Positions 8,104 to 17,581 of a stretch of DNA of 64,000 nt are shown piece after piece. The position numbers were made by a program, and so were the translations under genes. The stretch lies in the NCBI RefSeq assembly GCF_018310535.1, contig NZ_CP074103.1:62001-126000 (forward strand). The letters run 5' to 3'. This DNA comes from Streptomyces mirabilis (GTDB taxonomy: Bacteria; Actinomycetota; Actinomycetes; Streptomycetales; Streptomycetaceae). Position 1 is the first letter of the stretch. Each line of letters begins with the position of its first letter. The notes under the pieces are model-generated. The model saw only the letters and a list, made by a program, of their open reading frames with translations. It was not told the origin of the DNA and ran no database searches.

Positions 8104-8427
8104 ATGCCCCGGAGCAGTAACGACAAGGTGCCGCGCGACTATGTCGCTTCAGGTACCTGGCCGCATGCCGCTCTCGCCCCCGACGCTCCCGTCAGCGCTC
8201 ACTACGGCCAGGCCCTCGCCCGCAACATCGAACGCGCCCTCGCCTCCACCGGGCAGAGCCTGCGGACGCTGGCCGAGGTCACGGGAATTACCCACTCCAC
8301 CATCAGCCGGGTCGTCAACGGCAGGGTGCTGCCCGACCTCGGCACCCTCGCCCGCCTGGAGGCCGCCCTCGGCTTCCAGATCTGGCCCGGCCTGGCAGCC
8401 CTGCCCCGCTCCGTCTCCGCCGACTGA
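8104..8427 (+). CDS. XRE/Cro-type helix-turn-helix regulator
   Basis: A small DNA-binding protein of 107 residues. After an N-terminal 'KVPRDYVASGTWPHAAL' segment, residues about 40-95 form a lambda-repressor-like HTH: 'QALARNIERALASTGQSLRT', then recognition region 'LAEVTGITHSTISRVVNGRV' and 'LPDLGTLARLEAALG'. The ATG at 8104 is preferred over one at 8023. A repeated TGTATG-type motif lies upstream and again at the beginning of the next gene, which suggests control of both. Confidence 0.7.
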   Translation: MPRSSNDKVPRDYVASGTWPHAALAPDAPVSAHYGQALARNIERALASTGQSLRTLAEVTGITHSTISRVVNGRVLPDLGTLARLEAALGFQIWPGLAALPRSVSAD

Positions 8428-8515
8428 CGGCGCCTGCGCCGCCTGAAAGGGTGGCCCGTCCCCCGCCTGCCCGCCTGGACGCGCGCGGCACCGTGTCCGC
8501 CCCTACGCTCACGCC

Positions 8516-8533
8516 ATGTGCATGTATGCACCG
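8516..8533. promoter_or_regulatory. Second copy of the ATGTATGCACCG motif
   Basis: The first 18 bases of the gene at 8516 contain CATGTATGCACCG, matching TATGTATGCACCG upstream of the HTH gene over 12 bases. A shared operator for the HTH protein is inferred. Confidence 0.4.
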
Positions 8534-8983
8534 CCTGGGTGCGGTGACTGCGACGTTCTGCTGGCCTGCTTCGACCCGGCGCACCGCATCGCGCTGATCC
8601 GTCCCGGCATGCCGGGCGACGGGCGGCCGCCGGCCCTGCCCGCGATCCGGCACCGGACGGGCGAGCCGTACGGGAAGGCTGCTGCCCGCCTTGCCCGGGC
8701 GATGGCCCCTGCCGGAGCGCTCCGCTTCGGCAAGGTCACCGGCCGGATTCCCGCTGCCGAGCGCGGCAGTGCGGCCCAACAGCGCGCGGACCGCCGTCTG
8801 TTCACCGCGCATGTCCCCGCGCCCGGTGACCTGCATCCCCCGTGTGGCGGCGCGCAGCTGGTGTGGTTGCCGAGCGGCGAGGCCGCCGCGCAGGTCACGC
8901 ACCTGGCGATCGCGGACCTCGACGCCTTCCTGGAGGGCTACGTGGAGGGCTGGATCCCGGACGGATGGATCACGCTCGGCTGA
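8516..8983 (+). CDS. Hypothetical protein, possibly a degenerate NUDIX relative
   Basis: A 155-residue protein with an N-terminal Cys-rich segment ('MCMYAPPGCGDC'). The order of segments ('HRIALIRPG', then 'PALPAIRHRTGEPYGKAAARLARAM') is reminiscent of a NUDIX domain, but the REUXEE metal site is missing, so it is at best an inactive relative. Its ATG lies within a copy of the motif found in the HTH gene promoter, suggesting that the HTH protein represses it at the start codon. Confidence 0.5.
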   Translation: MCMYAPPGCGDCDVLLACFDPAHRIALIRPGMPGDGRPPALPAIRHRTGEPYGKAAARLARAMAPAGALRFGKVTGRIPAAERGSAAQQRADRRLFTAHVPAPGDLHPPCGGAQLVWLPSGEAAAQVTHLAIADLDAFLEGYVEGWIPDGWITLG

Positions 8984-9152
8984 GCTCGCCCCCGGGCCTG
9001 CCTGTCTCGCCTGCCTCCCGCGCCCTCCAGCGGGGATCGGGACCTGCCGTTCCTCGCCATCCCTCCGCCCCCAGGAACTGGGCCGCGACCCGCGCGGTGA
9101 TCTCGTTGCTCAGCCTCAGAAGCTTCTCCGCCGAGCCGGTCACCGTCGACAC
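8970..9152 (-). CDS. Small hypothetical protein
   Basis: A possible 60-residue product starting at GTG with a weak GGAGC upstream. The first half ('TGSAEKLLRLSNEITARVAA') reads as a plausible helix; the second half is low complexity. It is convergent with, and overlaps by 14 bp, the gene ending at 8983. It could be a chance open frame. Confidence 0.25.
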   Translation of the reverse strand: MSTVTGSAEKLLRLSNEITARVAAQFLGAEGWRGTAGPDPRWRAREAGETGRPGGELSRA

Positions 9153-9812
9153 GCTCCAAGTGGTCTCCGGCGTACGCTACGACCTCCTGGTCACTCTGGA
9201 CGACGGGGTTCGGGCTGGTCGCGGTCGCCGTCGTGGCCCGCCTGGTGGCCAGGGCCGTCGTGGGCCGCTGGCTGGTGCTGCGCCTACGGCCGGGCCGAGC
9301 GGGGTGGATCACCTTCGGCTGCTTGGTGGCGCTGGAGATCCGTCAGCAGGGCCAGGCGGAGCTGTTGATGAGTACGGGCCTGCACTGACCGCGCGCAGCC
9401 CCGGCCCGGGCCAGGCCTTTTCCACGGCAATGCGGACTTCGACGTGGGCGGCCGCGCGACCTGCCAGACACGTCCCGAGTGGGCGGACCAGCAGTGCCAG
9501 GCCCGGGTGGCGTCACCGGCGCTCAGCCGGCCGAACCCCCCTCCGCGGCCTCGCGTACGACGTCGTCGGCAACACCGCCACGACCGTCGACACCCCTGTC
9601 GTCCCGAGCCGCACGGTGACGACGCACCTGCGCGCGAGCGGCACCTGGGTCAGGCCTGATCACCCCAGGCCAACTGGCCGTCGCGGCCCGACGTCCGGAG
9701 CACGGCAGGAGATTCCGGCGGGCGCGGAGCGGCTGTGCGCGCAGTCGGATCCGTGGCAGCCGCCTGCCCGACGTCCCGGACCGGGAATGACCGTCTCCGC
9801 GCCACTGAACGG
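9153..9812. other. Stretch without a supported gene
   Basis: I see no complete gene. A short plus-strand frame near 9210-9387 encodes a hydrophobic stretch ('LVAVAVVARLVARAVVGRWL') that could be the end of a lost membrane protein, but there is no supporting start or homologous motif. Confidence 0.4.
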
Positions 9813-10242
9813 TCAGTCGTCAGCGGCGACGAGGTGGCCGAGGCGGGCGTCGGGGAACTCCCGCTGGAAGGAGTCGGCCTGCCAGCGGTCGCGGAAGAGG
9901 GCGAGCCGGGCCTGGTCGCGGAGGCGGGTGAGTGCCTCGGCGGCGGGGCGAGGCCGACGACGGCGTCCAGCAGCAGCCGTACGCCGATGTTGGAGACGGC
10001 CGCGCCGAAGAACACCGGCGTGGTCCGGCCGCCAGAAACATCTTCTGGTCGTGCGTGGCGCCGCGGCCCTCAGCAACTCCAGCTCCTCCACCGCTCGTTC
10101 CCAGTCCACACACTCCGCGGCACCCATCCGCCCTGCCCGGATCGCCTCCTCCACGGCCTCCTGGACGCCTCCGGGGGCGCGGGTGTAGCGCAGAATCCGC
10201 TCCGGGGCGCCAACGGATCCCGACGCGAACGGCGTTGACGGC
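9813..10242 (-). pseudogene. prfC: Peptide chain release factor 3 remnant, 3' part
   Basis: Three reading frames together spell parts of RF3. One frame gives 'DWERAVEELELLRAAA', the next gives 'HDQKMFL' and another 'VFFGAAVSNIGVRLLLDAVV', a typical RF3 G-domain end ('FGSAxxNFGVxxLLDA'). The sequence then jumps to 'LTRLRDQARLALFRDRWQ', the usual RF3 C terminus. Domains II-III are missing and at least two frameshifts are present. The matching N-terminal half lies 1.3 kb away on the same strand beyond a methyltransferase gene. Confidence 0.6.
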
Positions 10243-10278
10243 GAGCGCCTTCGCAGAACGGAGGACATGACCGACCAT

Positions 10279-10294
10279 AGTAGGCTTAACTACT
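10279..10294. promoter_or_regulatory. Inverted repeat upstream of the methyltransferase gene
   Basis: AGTAG and CTACT flank GCTTAA in a locally AT-rich region 50 bp before the methyltransferase start. A promoter or operator role is likely but unproven. Confidence 0.35.
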
Positions 10295-10343
10295 GTGCAG
10301 CTTAGTTGATTCGATGTTGCGAAGCCGCTCTGACGGGAGATCG

Positions 10344-11219
10344 ATGGTGGGATTTCGCAATGAGAACTGGGGCGTAGTAAGGGCTGCCCAGATGCGTCCG
10401 ACGGTCGCGGATCCCGAGGCGTCCGGTCGTGACGTCCGTGGCCATTTCGATGATCCGTCTTTCGCGGCCTCATATGCCGCCTCGTATCAGGGTTTGGGGC
10501 CCGCTGAGCGGTACTTTTCCTCCAGACTCCATGCGGTCTTCGAGATCCTGGATCGATGTCCCGGTGGCGATCTTCTCGACGTCGGCTGCGGTCCAGGGAT
10601 GTTCGTCCGGCGTGTGCTCGACACTCGTCCCGGCGATTTCCGGGTCACCGCCGTCGATAAGTCGCCCGCCATGATTGCTGAGATCGCGGGCCGTACGGCG
10701 GGCGCCGAGGTCGAACTGGCCGTAGGGGAGGCAGAGGCGCTGCCGTTCCCGGATGCGAGTTTCGACGTCGTGGTCGCGATGGGGGTGCTGGAGTACTGCG
10801 ACCCTTCCGTGGTCTTGCGGGAACTTGACCGCGTTGTGCGCCAGGACGGGCTCGTTGTCGTCAGCATGTTGAATCCGCTGAGCCCGTACCGACTGTTCGA
10901 GTGGGGGGTGTATTGGCCGCTACTTCGACTGCTTGGCCAGGTCGAGGGTTTGCTCGGCGTCCCCTTGAAGCAAAGGCACAGTGTGCCGAAGTCCGGTCTC
11001 CGGGCGCTCTCGGCCGGGCGGTTGCGGCAGCGGATGCGGGAAGCCGGGCTTTGTCCCGTCGACGTCATCCACTACGACCTGACGCCCTCCGTCCCGCCAT
11101 TCGATCGGTTCGTGTGCCGGTGGACGCGTCGGCACGAACGACTGGCGGACACCGTTGGTCGGGGTCTCTGGCATTGGCCAGGGACGGCTTACCTGGTTGC
11201 CGCCACCCGCTCTCGATGA
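10344..11219 (+). CDS. Class I SAM-dependent methyltransferase
   Basis: A 291-residue methyltransferase. SAM-binding motif I is '[16 protein letters not shown]' (about residue 75), motif II '[11 protein letters not shown]', and the segment '[20 protein letters not shown]' is typical of the UbiE/SAM_MT11 type. The C-terminal part is predicted to form a lid and contains hydrophobic '[15 protein letters not shown]'. ATG at 10344 has GGGAG closely upstream; a further ATG at 10392 is possible. It lies between two pieces of a decayed release factor gene, so it was probably inserted there. The substrate cannot be told from sequence. Confidence 0.75.
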   Translation: MVGFRNENWGVVRAAQMRPTVADPEASGRDVRGHFDDPSFAASYAASYQGLGPAERYFSSRLHAVFEILDRCPGGDLLDVGCGPGMFVRRVLDTRPGDFRVTAVDKSPAMIAEIAGRTAGAEVELAVGEAEALPFPDASFDVVVAMGVLEYCDPSVVLRELDRVVRQDGLVVVSMLNPLSPYRLFEWGVYWPLLRLLGQVEGLLGVPLKQRHSVPKSGLRALSAGRLRQRMREAGLCPVDVIHYDLTPSVPPFDRFVCRWTRRHERLADTVGRGLWHWPGTAYLVAATRSR

Positions 11220-11528
11220 TGTTCTTGTCGTTGGCTGAGGTTGTCCGACATGGGGCTGACCGACGGAAAGGGACGGCTGCTGTGAACCTCCACCGCTCGC
11301 CCAGACCGCAGCTCGTAGATCACCGCCTGCCGTCTCCTCGCATTGAGTAGTCGCTCGGCGAATGACTGATATAGGGCCGGGGTGGCTGGCGCTATGTCCG
11401 GCCCCGGCTTGCCCCCTTGGCACCAAGTAGCGCACTGGCGTGAACCTCTGGACGCTCGCTTCCTCAACGTGCTCTGCTGACCTCGGGGGCCGATGGGTGG
11501 CGTCCCGCTGTGTGCAACAGCGTCGGTG
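11220..11528. other. Stretch without a supported gene
   Basis: A minus-strand frame contains '[20 protein letters not shown]', which looks coding, but it has no plausible start or end and I do not recognise it. It may be a gene remnant that came with the methyltransferase insertion. Confidence 0.35.
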
Positions 11529-11951
11529 TTGCCATTTGTTGATGAACGTAGTCACAGGGATGCGGCGGTGGCGGCAGACGTCGAAGAGTCTGCGGGTCTG
11601 TTCCTCCAGGGCCTTGGCCGCGTCGATGAGCATCACCGCGCAGTCCACCGCGGCCAGGACGCGGTAGGTGTCCTCGGAAAAGTCCGCGTGACCGGGGGTG
11701 TCCAGGAGGTTGAGCACGCACCCGCGGTGCGCGAACTGCAGCACGGCCGAGGTGACCGAGATGCCGCGGGCCTTCTCCATCTCCATCCAGTCCGAGGCCA
11801 CCCTGCGCCGCCCGGCCTTGCCGTGCACCGCACCCGCCCTGGTGAAGGCGTGGGCGTGCAGCGCGAGCGCCTCGGTCAGCGTGGGCTTGCCCGCGTCGGG
11901 ATGACTGATCACCGCAAAGGTGCGCCGCCGCGCCGCCTCATGGGCCGCCAC
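11529..11951 (-). pseudogene. prfC: Peptide chain release factor 3 remnant, N-terminal GTPase part
   Basis: The G domain of an actinobacterial RF3 is clear: '[19 protein letters not shown]' (P-loop, with Pro where Ser or Thr coordinates Mg2+), '[19 protein letters not shown]' (switch region), '[18 protein letters not shown]' (G3) and '[14 protein letters not shown]' (the NKxD position reads NKWQ). Similarity then stops. With the P-loop and NKxD changes and the loss of the rest of the protein, this cannot be a working GTPase. GTG at 11951 would be the old start. Confidence 0.75.
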
Positions 11952-12403
11952 CCCGTTACTGTCCGGGGCCACACGCACCGCCTCCAAACCCGCCACCGCG
12001 TCATGAGCCAGGCGAGGCGGCCGTGCGGAGAACGGACGACTGCCCGCCGCCGACGTCGGCGGCGGGCACAAGTCTTCGTACCGTGCATCGGCCTCGACCC
12101 GGTGCGTACCCCATGCCACCAGTTCCTCGTACCCGCTCGTCAGCCTCCGGCAACAGCGTCGGGCAGTTGCTCCAGGACGTCCGGCTGACTGGTCCGCGAC
12201 CTGGCCGCAGCCTGTCTGCGGATGCGCCTCCGGCGTCAATTCCGCACTCGTGGCGGCTGCTCGCGGCCGGGAACGACGCGAGCGTGACTGAGCCCGGGGT
12301 CGCCGACAACCGCGGCCGGCCAGTGCATACTCGCGCGAGAGGATGAACCCGGTCGGCGCGGCGGTTGCCGGACTGCCAACCCGAGGCGTGGAGGTGCTCG
12401 CAC
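11952..12403. other. Intergenic region with a 26-bp perfect palindrome
   Basis: No gene is supported. GCCCGCCGCCGAC followed directly by its reverse complement occupies 12042-12067, which may be a cruciform or transcription stop. No guanidine riboswitch could be recognised ahead of the SMR gene. Confidence 0.35.
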
Positions 12404-12760
12404 ATGGCCAGGGCGTGGCTGCTCGTCATCGTCGCCGGACTGTTCGAGACCGGCTTCGCGGTGAGCCTCAAGCTGTCCGACGGCTTCACCCGGCTCTGGC
12501 CGACCATCGGGTTCTGCGGTTTCGCGCTGGCCAGCTTCGGTCTGCTGACGCTCTCGCTGAAGAAGCTGGACGTCGGTCCCGCGTACGCGGTGTGGACCGG
12601 CATCGGCGCGTCGGGCACGGCGATCTACGGCATGTCCTTCCTCGGCGACCTGGTCTCCGCCCTCAAGATCGTCTCGATCATCTTGGTGATCGGCGGGGTC
12701 ATCGGTCTGCAGCTGTCCGGTTCCGCCCGTGAGCCCGGGGACCGCCCGCCGCAGCCCTGA
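12404..12760 (+). CDS. Small multidrug resistance (SMR) family transporter
   Basis: A 118-residue membrane protein with four predicted helices and the SMR signatures: the essential Glu in '[20 protein letters not shown]' (helix 1, about residue 14), '[11 protein letters not shown]', and '[19 protein letters not shown]' in helix 3. These proton-coupled dimers export quaternary ammonium compounds or guanidinium. The pattern '[20 protein letters not shown]' is close to the SugE/Gdx side of the family. ATG at 12404 has GAGGTG upstream. No partner SMR gene is adjacent, so it probably works as a homodimer. Confidence 0.85.
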   Translation: MARAWLLVIVAGLFETGFAVSLKLSDGFTRLWPTIGFCGFALASFGLLTLSLKKLDVGPAYAVWTGIGASGTAIYGMSFLGDLVSALKIVSIILVIGGVIGLQLSGSAREPGDRPPQP

Positions 12761-13316
12761 CCAGCTGGTCCAGGTCGCAGCCGGGCGAAGTGCCGGCCGG
12801 TGTGCAGGCGTCGCCCACGAGCGGTGCACACTGCCGGCGTACCGCGCGAACCCGAAGCCGCACAGGACGACCGGTTACCCGGCAGACTCTCCAGCAGGTG
12901 ACGTGGTCGCGGAGCACGCACCGCGTCTTGAACGACTCCCGTCCGGGACGGGTGGATCACCCTCGGGTGAGTGTCGCGCGCCGGACGCCGGTCGGCCCCG
13001 CCGTCACGCCGCGCAGCCGGGTGCGGGGATGTCAGTTTCAGTGCGTGATCCTGCACGGAGGCACTGCGCCGGTGAGGCGGCTGGAGCGGCGCGCTGTCCG
13101 CGTCCGGGGACGAAGGTCCCGTGTCGGGAGAGCCGTCCGGCCCTGTCGAGCCGGGCTGCGGCCCGGCAGTGTGGGGTGTGGAGGTGGTCCGCTGTGGGTT
13201 CACACGGTCCTGGCGCGGCGGCAGATGGCGCGGGCACGGCCCGGGGGCCGTCGGCGGCCGGTGGCGTGGGCGGCGACCAGCGCGTCGGCGCGGGCTGCGG
13301 CACGGGCGAGCGGGCG
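12761..13316. other. Stretch without a supported gene
   Basis: No coding pattern or repeat that I can support. Some of this sequence may belong to the following gene if translation starts earlier, for example at a GTG near 13194. Confidence 0.35.
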
Positions 13317-15374
13317 GTGCCCGTGTGTGCGCCGTGTGTGGCCGCGCTGGCCACGCCGCAGGACCGGCTGAAGGCCGTCCGGAGCGCGCTGGCCCGTGAG
13401 GCGGAGCCGCTGGTGGCCCTGACCCACCTGCTGCACCTGTGCCGTGACCAGCACGCCGAGCTGTGGGAACGCGTCGGCGACCCGGCCTGCCGGCACCGGG
13501 TGACGGCCGCTTTGGAGCCGCTGACGGGGATGCTGGCAGCGCGCACCGGGGCGAGCACGGTGGATGCCGCCCTGGGGCGGGCGCTGGCGGATGCGCTGAC
13601 GGCGGTCGCGGGCGTGCCTGCGGTGGTGGTCGCCCGGGCGCTGGCCGAACTCCTCGATGAGCACTTCGCCCACACCTTCACCGGGTCCTTCCGTCGGCGC
13701 AGCCCGTACCGGCCGGGTGTGGGGGATCCGATCCCGCTGGACGCCCCCGATCTGCGCGGTGTGATCCGGATGCCGCCGACCGCGCCGCCGTGGCGGCTGG
13801 CCAACCGCCTGGACGAGACGCGTCATGTGCGGCTGGCTGGCGACTGGGCGGTCCAGTTCCGTGTGGTCTTCGACTACTGCCTGTTCGACCTGTCGGCCGG
13901 CCTGGTCACCGCCGAGACCGTGGTGGCCACCTGCCACCCCAACCGCGCCATGGCGGAACTGGTGCTGCCGAAGGACGCCGAGGGCCGGACGTTCCCGGTG
14001 CGCCCGGCCGACCCGTCCCGGCAGTTGCGGCAGATCGACCGGCTCATCGGCCGGGCCGTCACCGCCGGGGCCGGCATCGTGGTGCTGCCCGAACTGTCCG
14101 TCACCGCCTCCATGGCCCGGCGGCTGCGGTCCTGGGTGCAGCGGCCGGACGGGCCCCGGCTGCTGGTCGCGGGAAGCTACCACCACGCGGACACCACCGC
14201 CGGAGAATCCGGGCGCCGACGGCGCAACACCGCGATGGCCTGGGTCAGGGGGCACGAGGGGCCGCTGCTGCACGACAAGCATTCCCCCGCCGACCGGCCC
14301 GTGGTGGAGGACATCCAGCCTCAGGGGTGGCCCGAGCAGCGGGTCTACGTGCTGGCCGACGGCTGGCACCTGGTCATCGTCATCTGCCGGGACCTGCTCA
14401 ACCCGGAGGCCGTCCACGTCCTGGCCGAGACCGGCGCGAACCTGGTGCTGGTGCCCGCGATGAGCGAGTCGCTGACCGCGTTCGGCGGCCCCGCGGCCCA
14501 CCTGGTCGGCGCCCGGCAGGCCCTGGTCGCCGTCGCCAACAACCCCGGCCAGTGGCCGGAGGCGGGCACCACGGCCCGCCGTAATCCCGCCCGCGCCCTG
14601 TTCGGCCATCCCGGCTTCGCCCGGCAGACCCGCCTGATCCACACCCCGGACCCCGGGCCCGGAGTCGCCCTGCTCACCGTCGGATCCGGCCAGATCGCCT
14701 GGCTCGACGGCGCCGCCGACGCCGCCGCCTCCGGGCCCGGCAGCGGCGGGCAGCTGAACGGCTCCCCGCCGGCGCACCAGGACGGTCCGGCCTGGCTGCA
14801 CCGGCTGACCGCCCGCCTCCCGGCCGCTGCCGCATCCGCTGCCGGCTCACCGGGACCGGTCGCGCTGCGGCCCGCGTCGGTGCTGGTGCTGCTCACCGAC
14901 GGCCCCGACGGCAGCCCGCGCGTGCTGCTCACCGAGCGGGCCCGGGACCTGGGCGACTACCCGGGCCTGCTGGTCTTCCCCGGCGGCGCCGCGGACGCGC
15001 GCGATGCGGGACCGGCCGCCACCGCGCTGCGCGAAGCGCACGAGGAGATCGGCCTGGACCCGGATTCGGTCCAGGTGATCGGTGCGCTGCCGGCGTTCGC
15101 GCTGCCGGACTCCGGCTTCCTCGTCACCCCGGTGCTCGCCTGGTCCGCCGCACCCACCTACTCCGCCGGACTCAACCCCGCCGAGGTACGCGCCGCCGGA
15201 CACTTCCGCCTGGCCGAGGTCGCCTCCGGCGGGACCGCGCACGACCGCGCCGACGGATGTGCCCCGGTCGGCGCCATGACCGCCGCCGTCGGGGACCTGC
15301 TGACCGGCCTCCTCGCCCGGCCCGACCACGCCCCCCGTCCGTACGCCGGCGCCCAGGCGATCACACCTGGGTGA
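13317..15374 (+). CDS. Carbon-nitrogen hydrolase fused to a NUDIX (CoA-pyrophosphatase-like) domain
   Basis: A two-enzyme fusion of about 685 residues. The first 200 residues are helical and unassigned. A nitrilase-superfamily domain follows with all three catalytic residues: Glu in 'VVLPELSVT' (about 258), Lys in 'LLHDKHSPA' (about 320) and Cys in 'VIVICRDLLNPE' (about 357). A linker rich in Ala, Gly and Pro leads to a NUDIX domain with 'LLVFPGGAADARDAGPAA' and 'TALREAHEEIGLDPDSV', the form seen in NudL-like CoA diphosphatases (first box Glu replaced). The pairing suggests amide or nitrile hydrolysis linked to cleavage of a CoA-type or nucleotide diphosphate. GTG at 13317 is a tentative start. 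Confidence 0.75.
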   Translation: MPVCAPCVAALATPQDRLKAVRSALAREAEPLVALTHLLHLCRDQHAELWERVGDPACRHRVTAALEPLTGMLAARTGASTVDAALGRALADALTAVAGVPAVVVARALAELLDEHFAHTFTGSFRRRSPYRPGVGDPIPLDAPDLRGVIRMPPTAPPWRLANRLDETRHVRLAGDWAVQFRVVFDYCLFDLSAGLVTAETVVATCHPNRAMAELVLPKDAEGRTFPVRPADPSRQLRQIDRLIGRAVTAGAGIVVLPELSVTASMARRLRSWVQRPDGPRLLVAGSYHHADTTAGESGRRRRNTAMAWVRGHEGPLLHDKHSPADRPVVEDIQPQGWPEQRVYVLADGWHLVIVICRDLLNPEAVHVLAETGANLVLVPAMSESLTAFGGPAAHLVGARQALVAVANNPGQWPEAGTTARRNPARALFGHPGFARQTRLIHTPDPGPGVALLTVGSGQIAWLDGAADAAASGPGSGGQLNGSPPAHQDGPAWLHRLTARLPAAAASAAGSPGPVALRPASVLVLLTDGPDGSPRVLLTERARDLGDYPGLLVFPGGAADARDAGPAATALREAHEEIGLDPDSVQVIGALPAFALPDSGFLVTPVLAWSAAPTYSAGLNPAEVRAAGHFRLAEVASGGTAHDRADGCAPVGAMTAAVGDLLTGLLARPDHAPRPYAGAQAITPG

Positions 15375-15545
15375 ACGTCTCACGCCCGACCGGGAGCTGT
15401 TCACCCCCCGCGCGCGCAGCCCGCCGCGCCCCCCTGTCCATGTCCGGCCGAAGGTCTCTTCCAGCACTGGGTGTCCTGATCCCATGACCGGCCCATGCCC
15501 GCGCACGACCAGGTGCACAGCACAGAGGTCGGGACCCGGACCTGC

Positions 15546-17492
15546 CTACCGGGCCGGGACCGGGGGTTCCGGGGGCTCGGTGTGCTGCGTCGCGGAGCGC
15601 AGCACGTACGGGACGCTGGTGACCATGACGCCGGGCATGAACAGCAGCCGCGCCTTGAGCCGCAGCGCGCTCTGGTTGTGCAGGATCTGCTCCCACCACC
15701 GGCCCAGCACGTATTCCGGGATGAAGACGGTGACCACGTCGCGCGGGGTGTCCAGGCGGCGTCGGCGCAGGTAGTCCAGTACCGGACGGGTGATCTCGCG
15801 GTAGGGGGATTCGAGCACCACCAGCGGTACGTCCAGGCGGTGAGCGTTCCAGGCCTTCGCCAGCGCACGCGTCTCGTCCGGGTCGACGCTGACAGTGACG
15901 GCCTCGATGCTGCTGGGATGCGTGGAGGTGGCGTAGCCGACGGCGCGCAGCGTGGGCGCGTGCACCGTGGAAACCAGGACGACGGCGTGGTTGCGGGACG
16001 GCGGCCTGGGGCCGGCGTCCGGGGCCACCTTGAGTTCCTCGGCGACGCTGTCGTAGTGCCGGCGTACGGCCTTCATCAGCAGGAAGAGGACCGGCATGGC
16101 GATGGTGACGATCCAGGCGCCATGCGTGAACTTGGTGACCAGGACGATCACCAGCACGATGCCGGTGAAGGACGCGCCCACGGCGTTGATCGCCTGGGAG
16201 CGGCGCATGCGGCGGCGGGCCGCCGGGTTGGTGGTGCCGGCGAGCTCGGTGTTCCAGTGCCGGACCATGCCGGCCTGGGAGAGGGTGAAGGAGACGAAAA
16301 CGCCGATGATGTAGAGCTGGATGATGGAGCTGAGGGTGGCGTCGAAGGCGACGATCAGGCCGGTCGCGGCGAGCGCCAGCAGCACGATCCCGTTGGAGAA
16401 GACCAGCCGGTCGCCGCGGTGCTGCAACTGGCGCGGCAGGTAGCGGTCCTGGGCGAGGATCGAGGCGAGCAGCGGAAAGCCGTTGAAGGCGGTGTTGGCG
16501 GCCAGGATCAGGATCCCGGCGGTGAACGCCTGCACGGAGTAGAAGAGCACCCGTGCGTCGCCGAAACTGACCCGGGCGATCTGGGCCAGGGCGGTCGGCG
16601 GGGCGGCGCCGGCGGGCAGTCCCAGCGCGGTCGGGTCCGAGGCCACGTGCACCTTGGAGATCAGGGCCAGCACCGTGATGCCGGCGAACATCGTGATCGA
16701 CAGCGCGCCCATGACCGCGAGGGTCGCCGCCGCGTTCTTCGACTTCGGTCTGCGGAAAGCGGGCACACCGTTGCTGATCGCCTCGACGCCGGTCAGCGCC
16801 GTGCTGCCGGAGGCGAAGGCCCGCAGGGCCAGCAGCACCAGGCCTGCGCCCGCGTAGGTGGCGGTGGAGCGGATCGGCAGACCGGCCGACTCGGCGCGCA
16901 GGGTGTGCCCCATGGCCAGCCGCACCGCCGCGAAGGCGAACATCAGGTAGATGCCGAGCACGAAGCCGTACGTGGGGATCGCGAAGAGGCGGCCCGACTC
17001 CTTGACGCCGCGCAGGTTCATCACCACGAGCAGCACGGTGAAGCCGACGCTGAGCGCGACCGCGTGGCGGGACAGCGCCGGCAGCGCGGAGGTGATCGCG
17101 GCGACGCCGGCGACCACGGACACCGCGACGGTGAGCACGTAGTCGACCAGCAGGGCGCTGGCGGCGGTCAGGGCCGCGTTCTGGCCGAGGTTGTGGTGGC
17201 TGACGACGTAGGCGCCGCCGCCGTTCGGGTAGGCGTGGCAGGTCTGCCGGTAGGAGGCGACGACCACGGCCAGCAGCACGATGATCGCGACCGCGACGTA
17301 CCAGGCCAGGTGGAGCAGCGCGGTGCCGCCCAGGGCGAGGACGAGGAGGATCTCCTCGGTGGCGTAGGCGACGGAGGACATCGGATCGCTGCAGAAGACG
17401 GGCAGGGCCAGCCGCTTGGGCAGCAGCGTCTCCCCCATCTGGGTGGTGCGCAGCGGACGGCCGAGCAGGAACTGCTTGGCGAGAAAGGGCAT
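15546..17492 (-). CDS. KimA-type potassium/APC-superfamily permease
   Basis: A 648-residue membrane protein with about 12 helices and a cytosolic C-terminal domain of about 140 residues. It closely follows the pattern of the Bacillus KimA (YdaO) K+/H+ symporter: 'FCSDPMSSVAYATEEILLVL', 'YPNGGGAYVVSHHNLGQNAA', 'SGSTALTGVEAISNGVPAF', 'ILAANTAFNGFPLLASILAQ' and 'GVFVSFTLSQAGMVRHW'. The C-terminal part resembles a USP-like regulatory domain, which binds c-di-AMP in KimA. ATG at 17492 has AAGGGAC upstream. It probably imports K+ at low external concentration, with c-di-AMP control inferred from the family. Confidence 0.8.
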   Translation of the reverse strand: MPFLAKQFLLGRPLRTTQMGETLLPKRLALPVFCSDPMSSVAYATEEILLVLALGGTALLHLAWYVAVAIIVLLAVVVASYRQTCHAYPNGGGAYVVSHHNLGQNAALTAASALLVDYVLTVAVSVVAGVAAITSALPALSRHAVALSVGFTVLLVVMNLRGVKESGRLFAIPTYGFVLGIYLMFAFAAVRLAMGHTLRAESAGLPIRSTATYAGAGLVLLALRAFASGSTALTGVEAISNGVPAFRRPKSKNAAATLAVMGALSITMFAGITVLALISKVHVASDPTALGLPAGAAPPTALAQIARVSFGDARVLFYSVQAFTAGILILAANTAFNGFPLLASILAQDRYLPRQLQHRGDRLVFSNGIVLLALAATGLIVAFDATLSSIIQLYIIGVFVSFTLSQAGMVRHWNTELAGTTNPAARRRMRRSQAINAVGASFTGIVLVIVLVTKFTHGAWIVTIAMPVLFLLMKAVRRHYDSVAEELKVAPDAGPRPPSRNHAVVLVSTVHAPTLRAVGYATSTHPSSIEAVTVSVDPDETRALAKAWNAHRLDVPLVVLESPYREITRPVLDYLRRRRLDTPRDVVTVFIPEYVLGRWWEQILHNQSALRLKARLLFMPGVMVTSVPYVLRSATQHTEPPEPPVPAR

Positions 17493-17581
17493 GACGGACG
17501 TCCCTTGTGGCCGGGAGCTGGGGCTGGGCTGACGCGCTCGGGGCCCGCCCGGGCCCCGAGCTCTCGCGGGCGGGATGCTGG

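Noticed and set aside
9210..9387. Small membrane protein gene
   Set aside because: Hydrophobic stretch without a start codon, ribosome site or recognised family.
12300..12403. Guanidine riboswitch ahead of the SMR gene
   Set aside because: The characteristic ykkC or mini-ykkC motifs could not be found.
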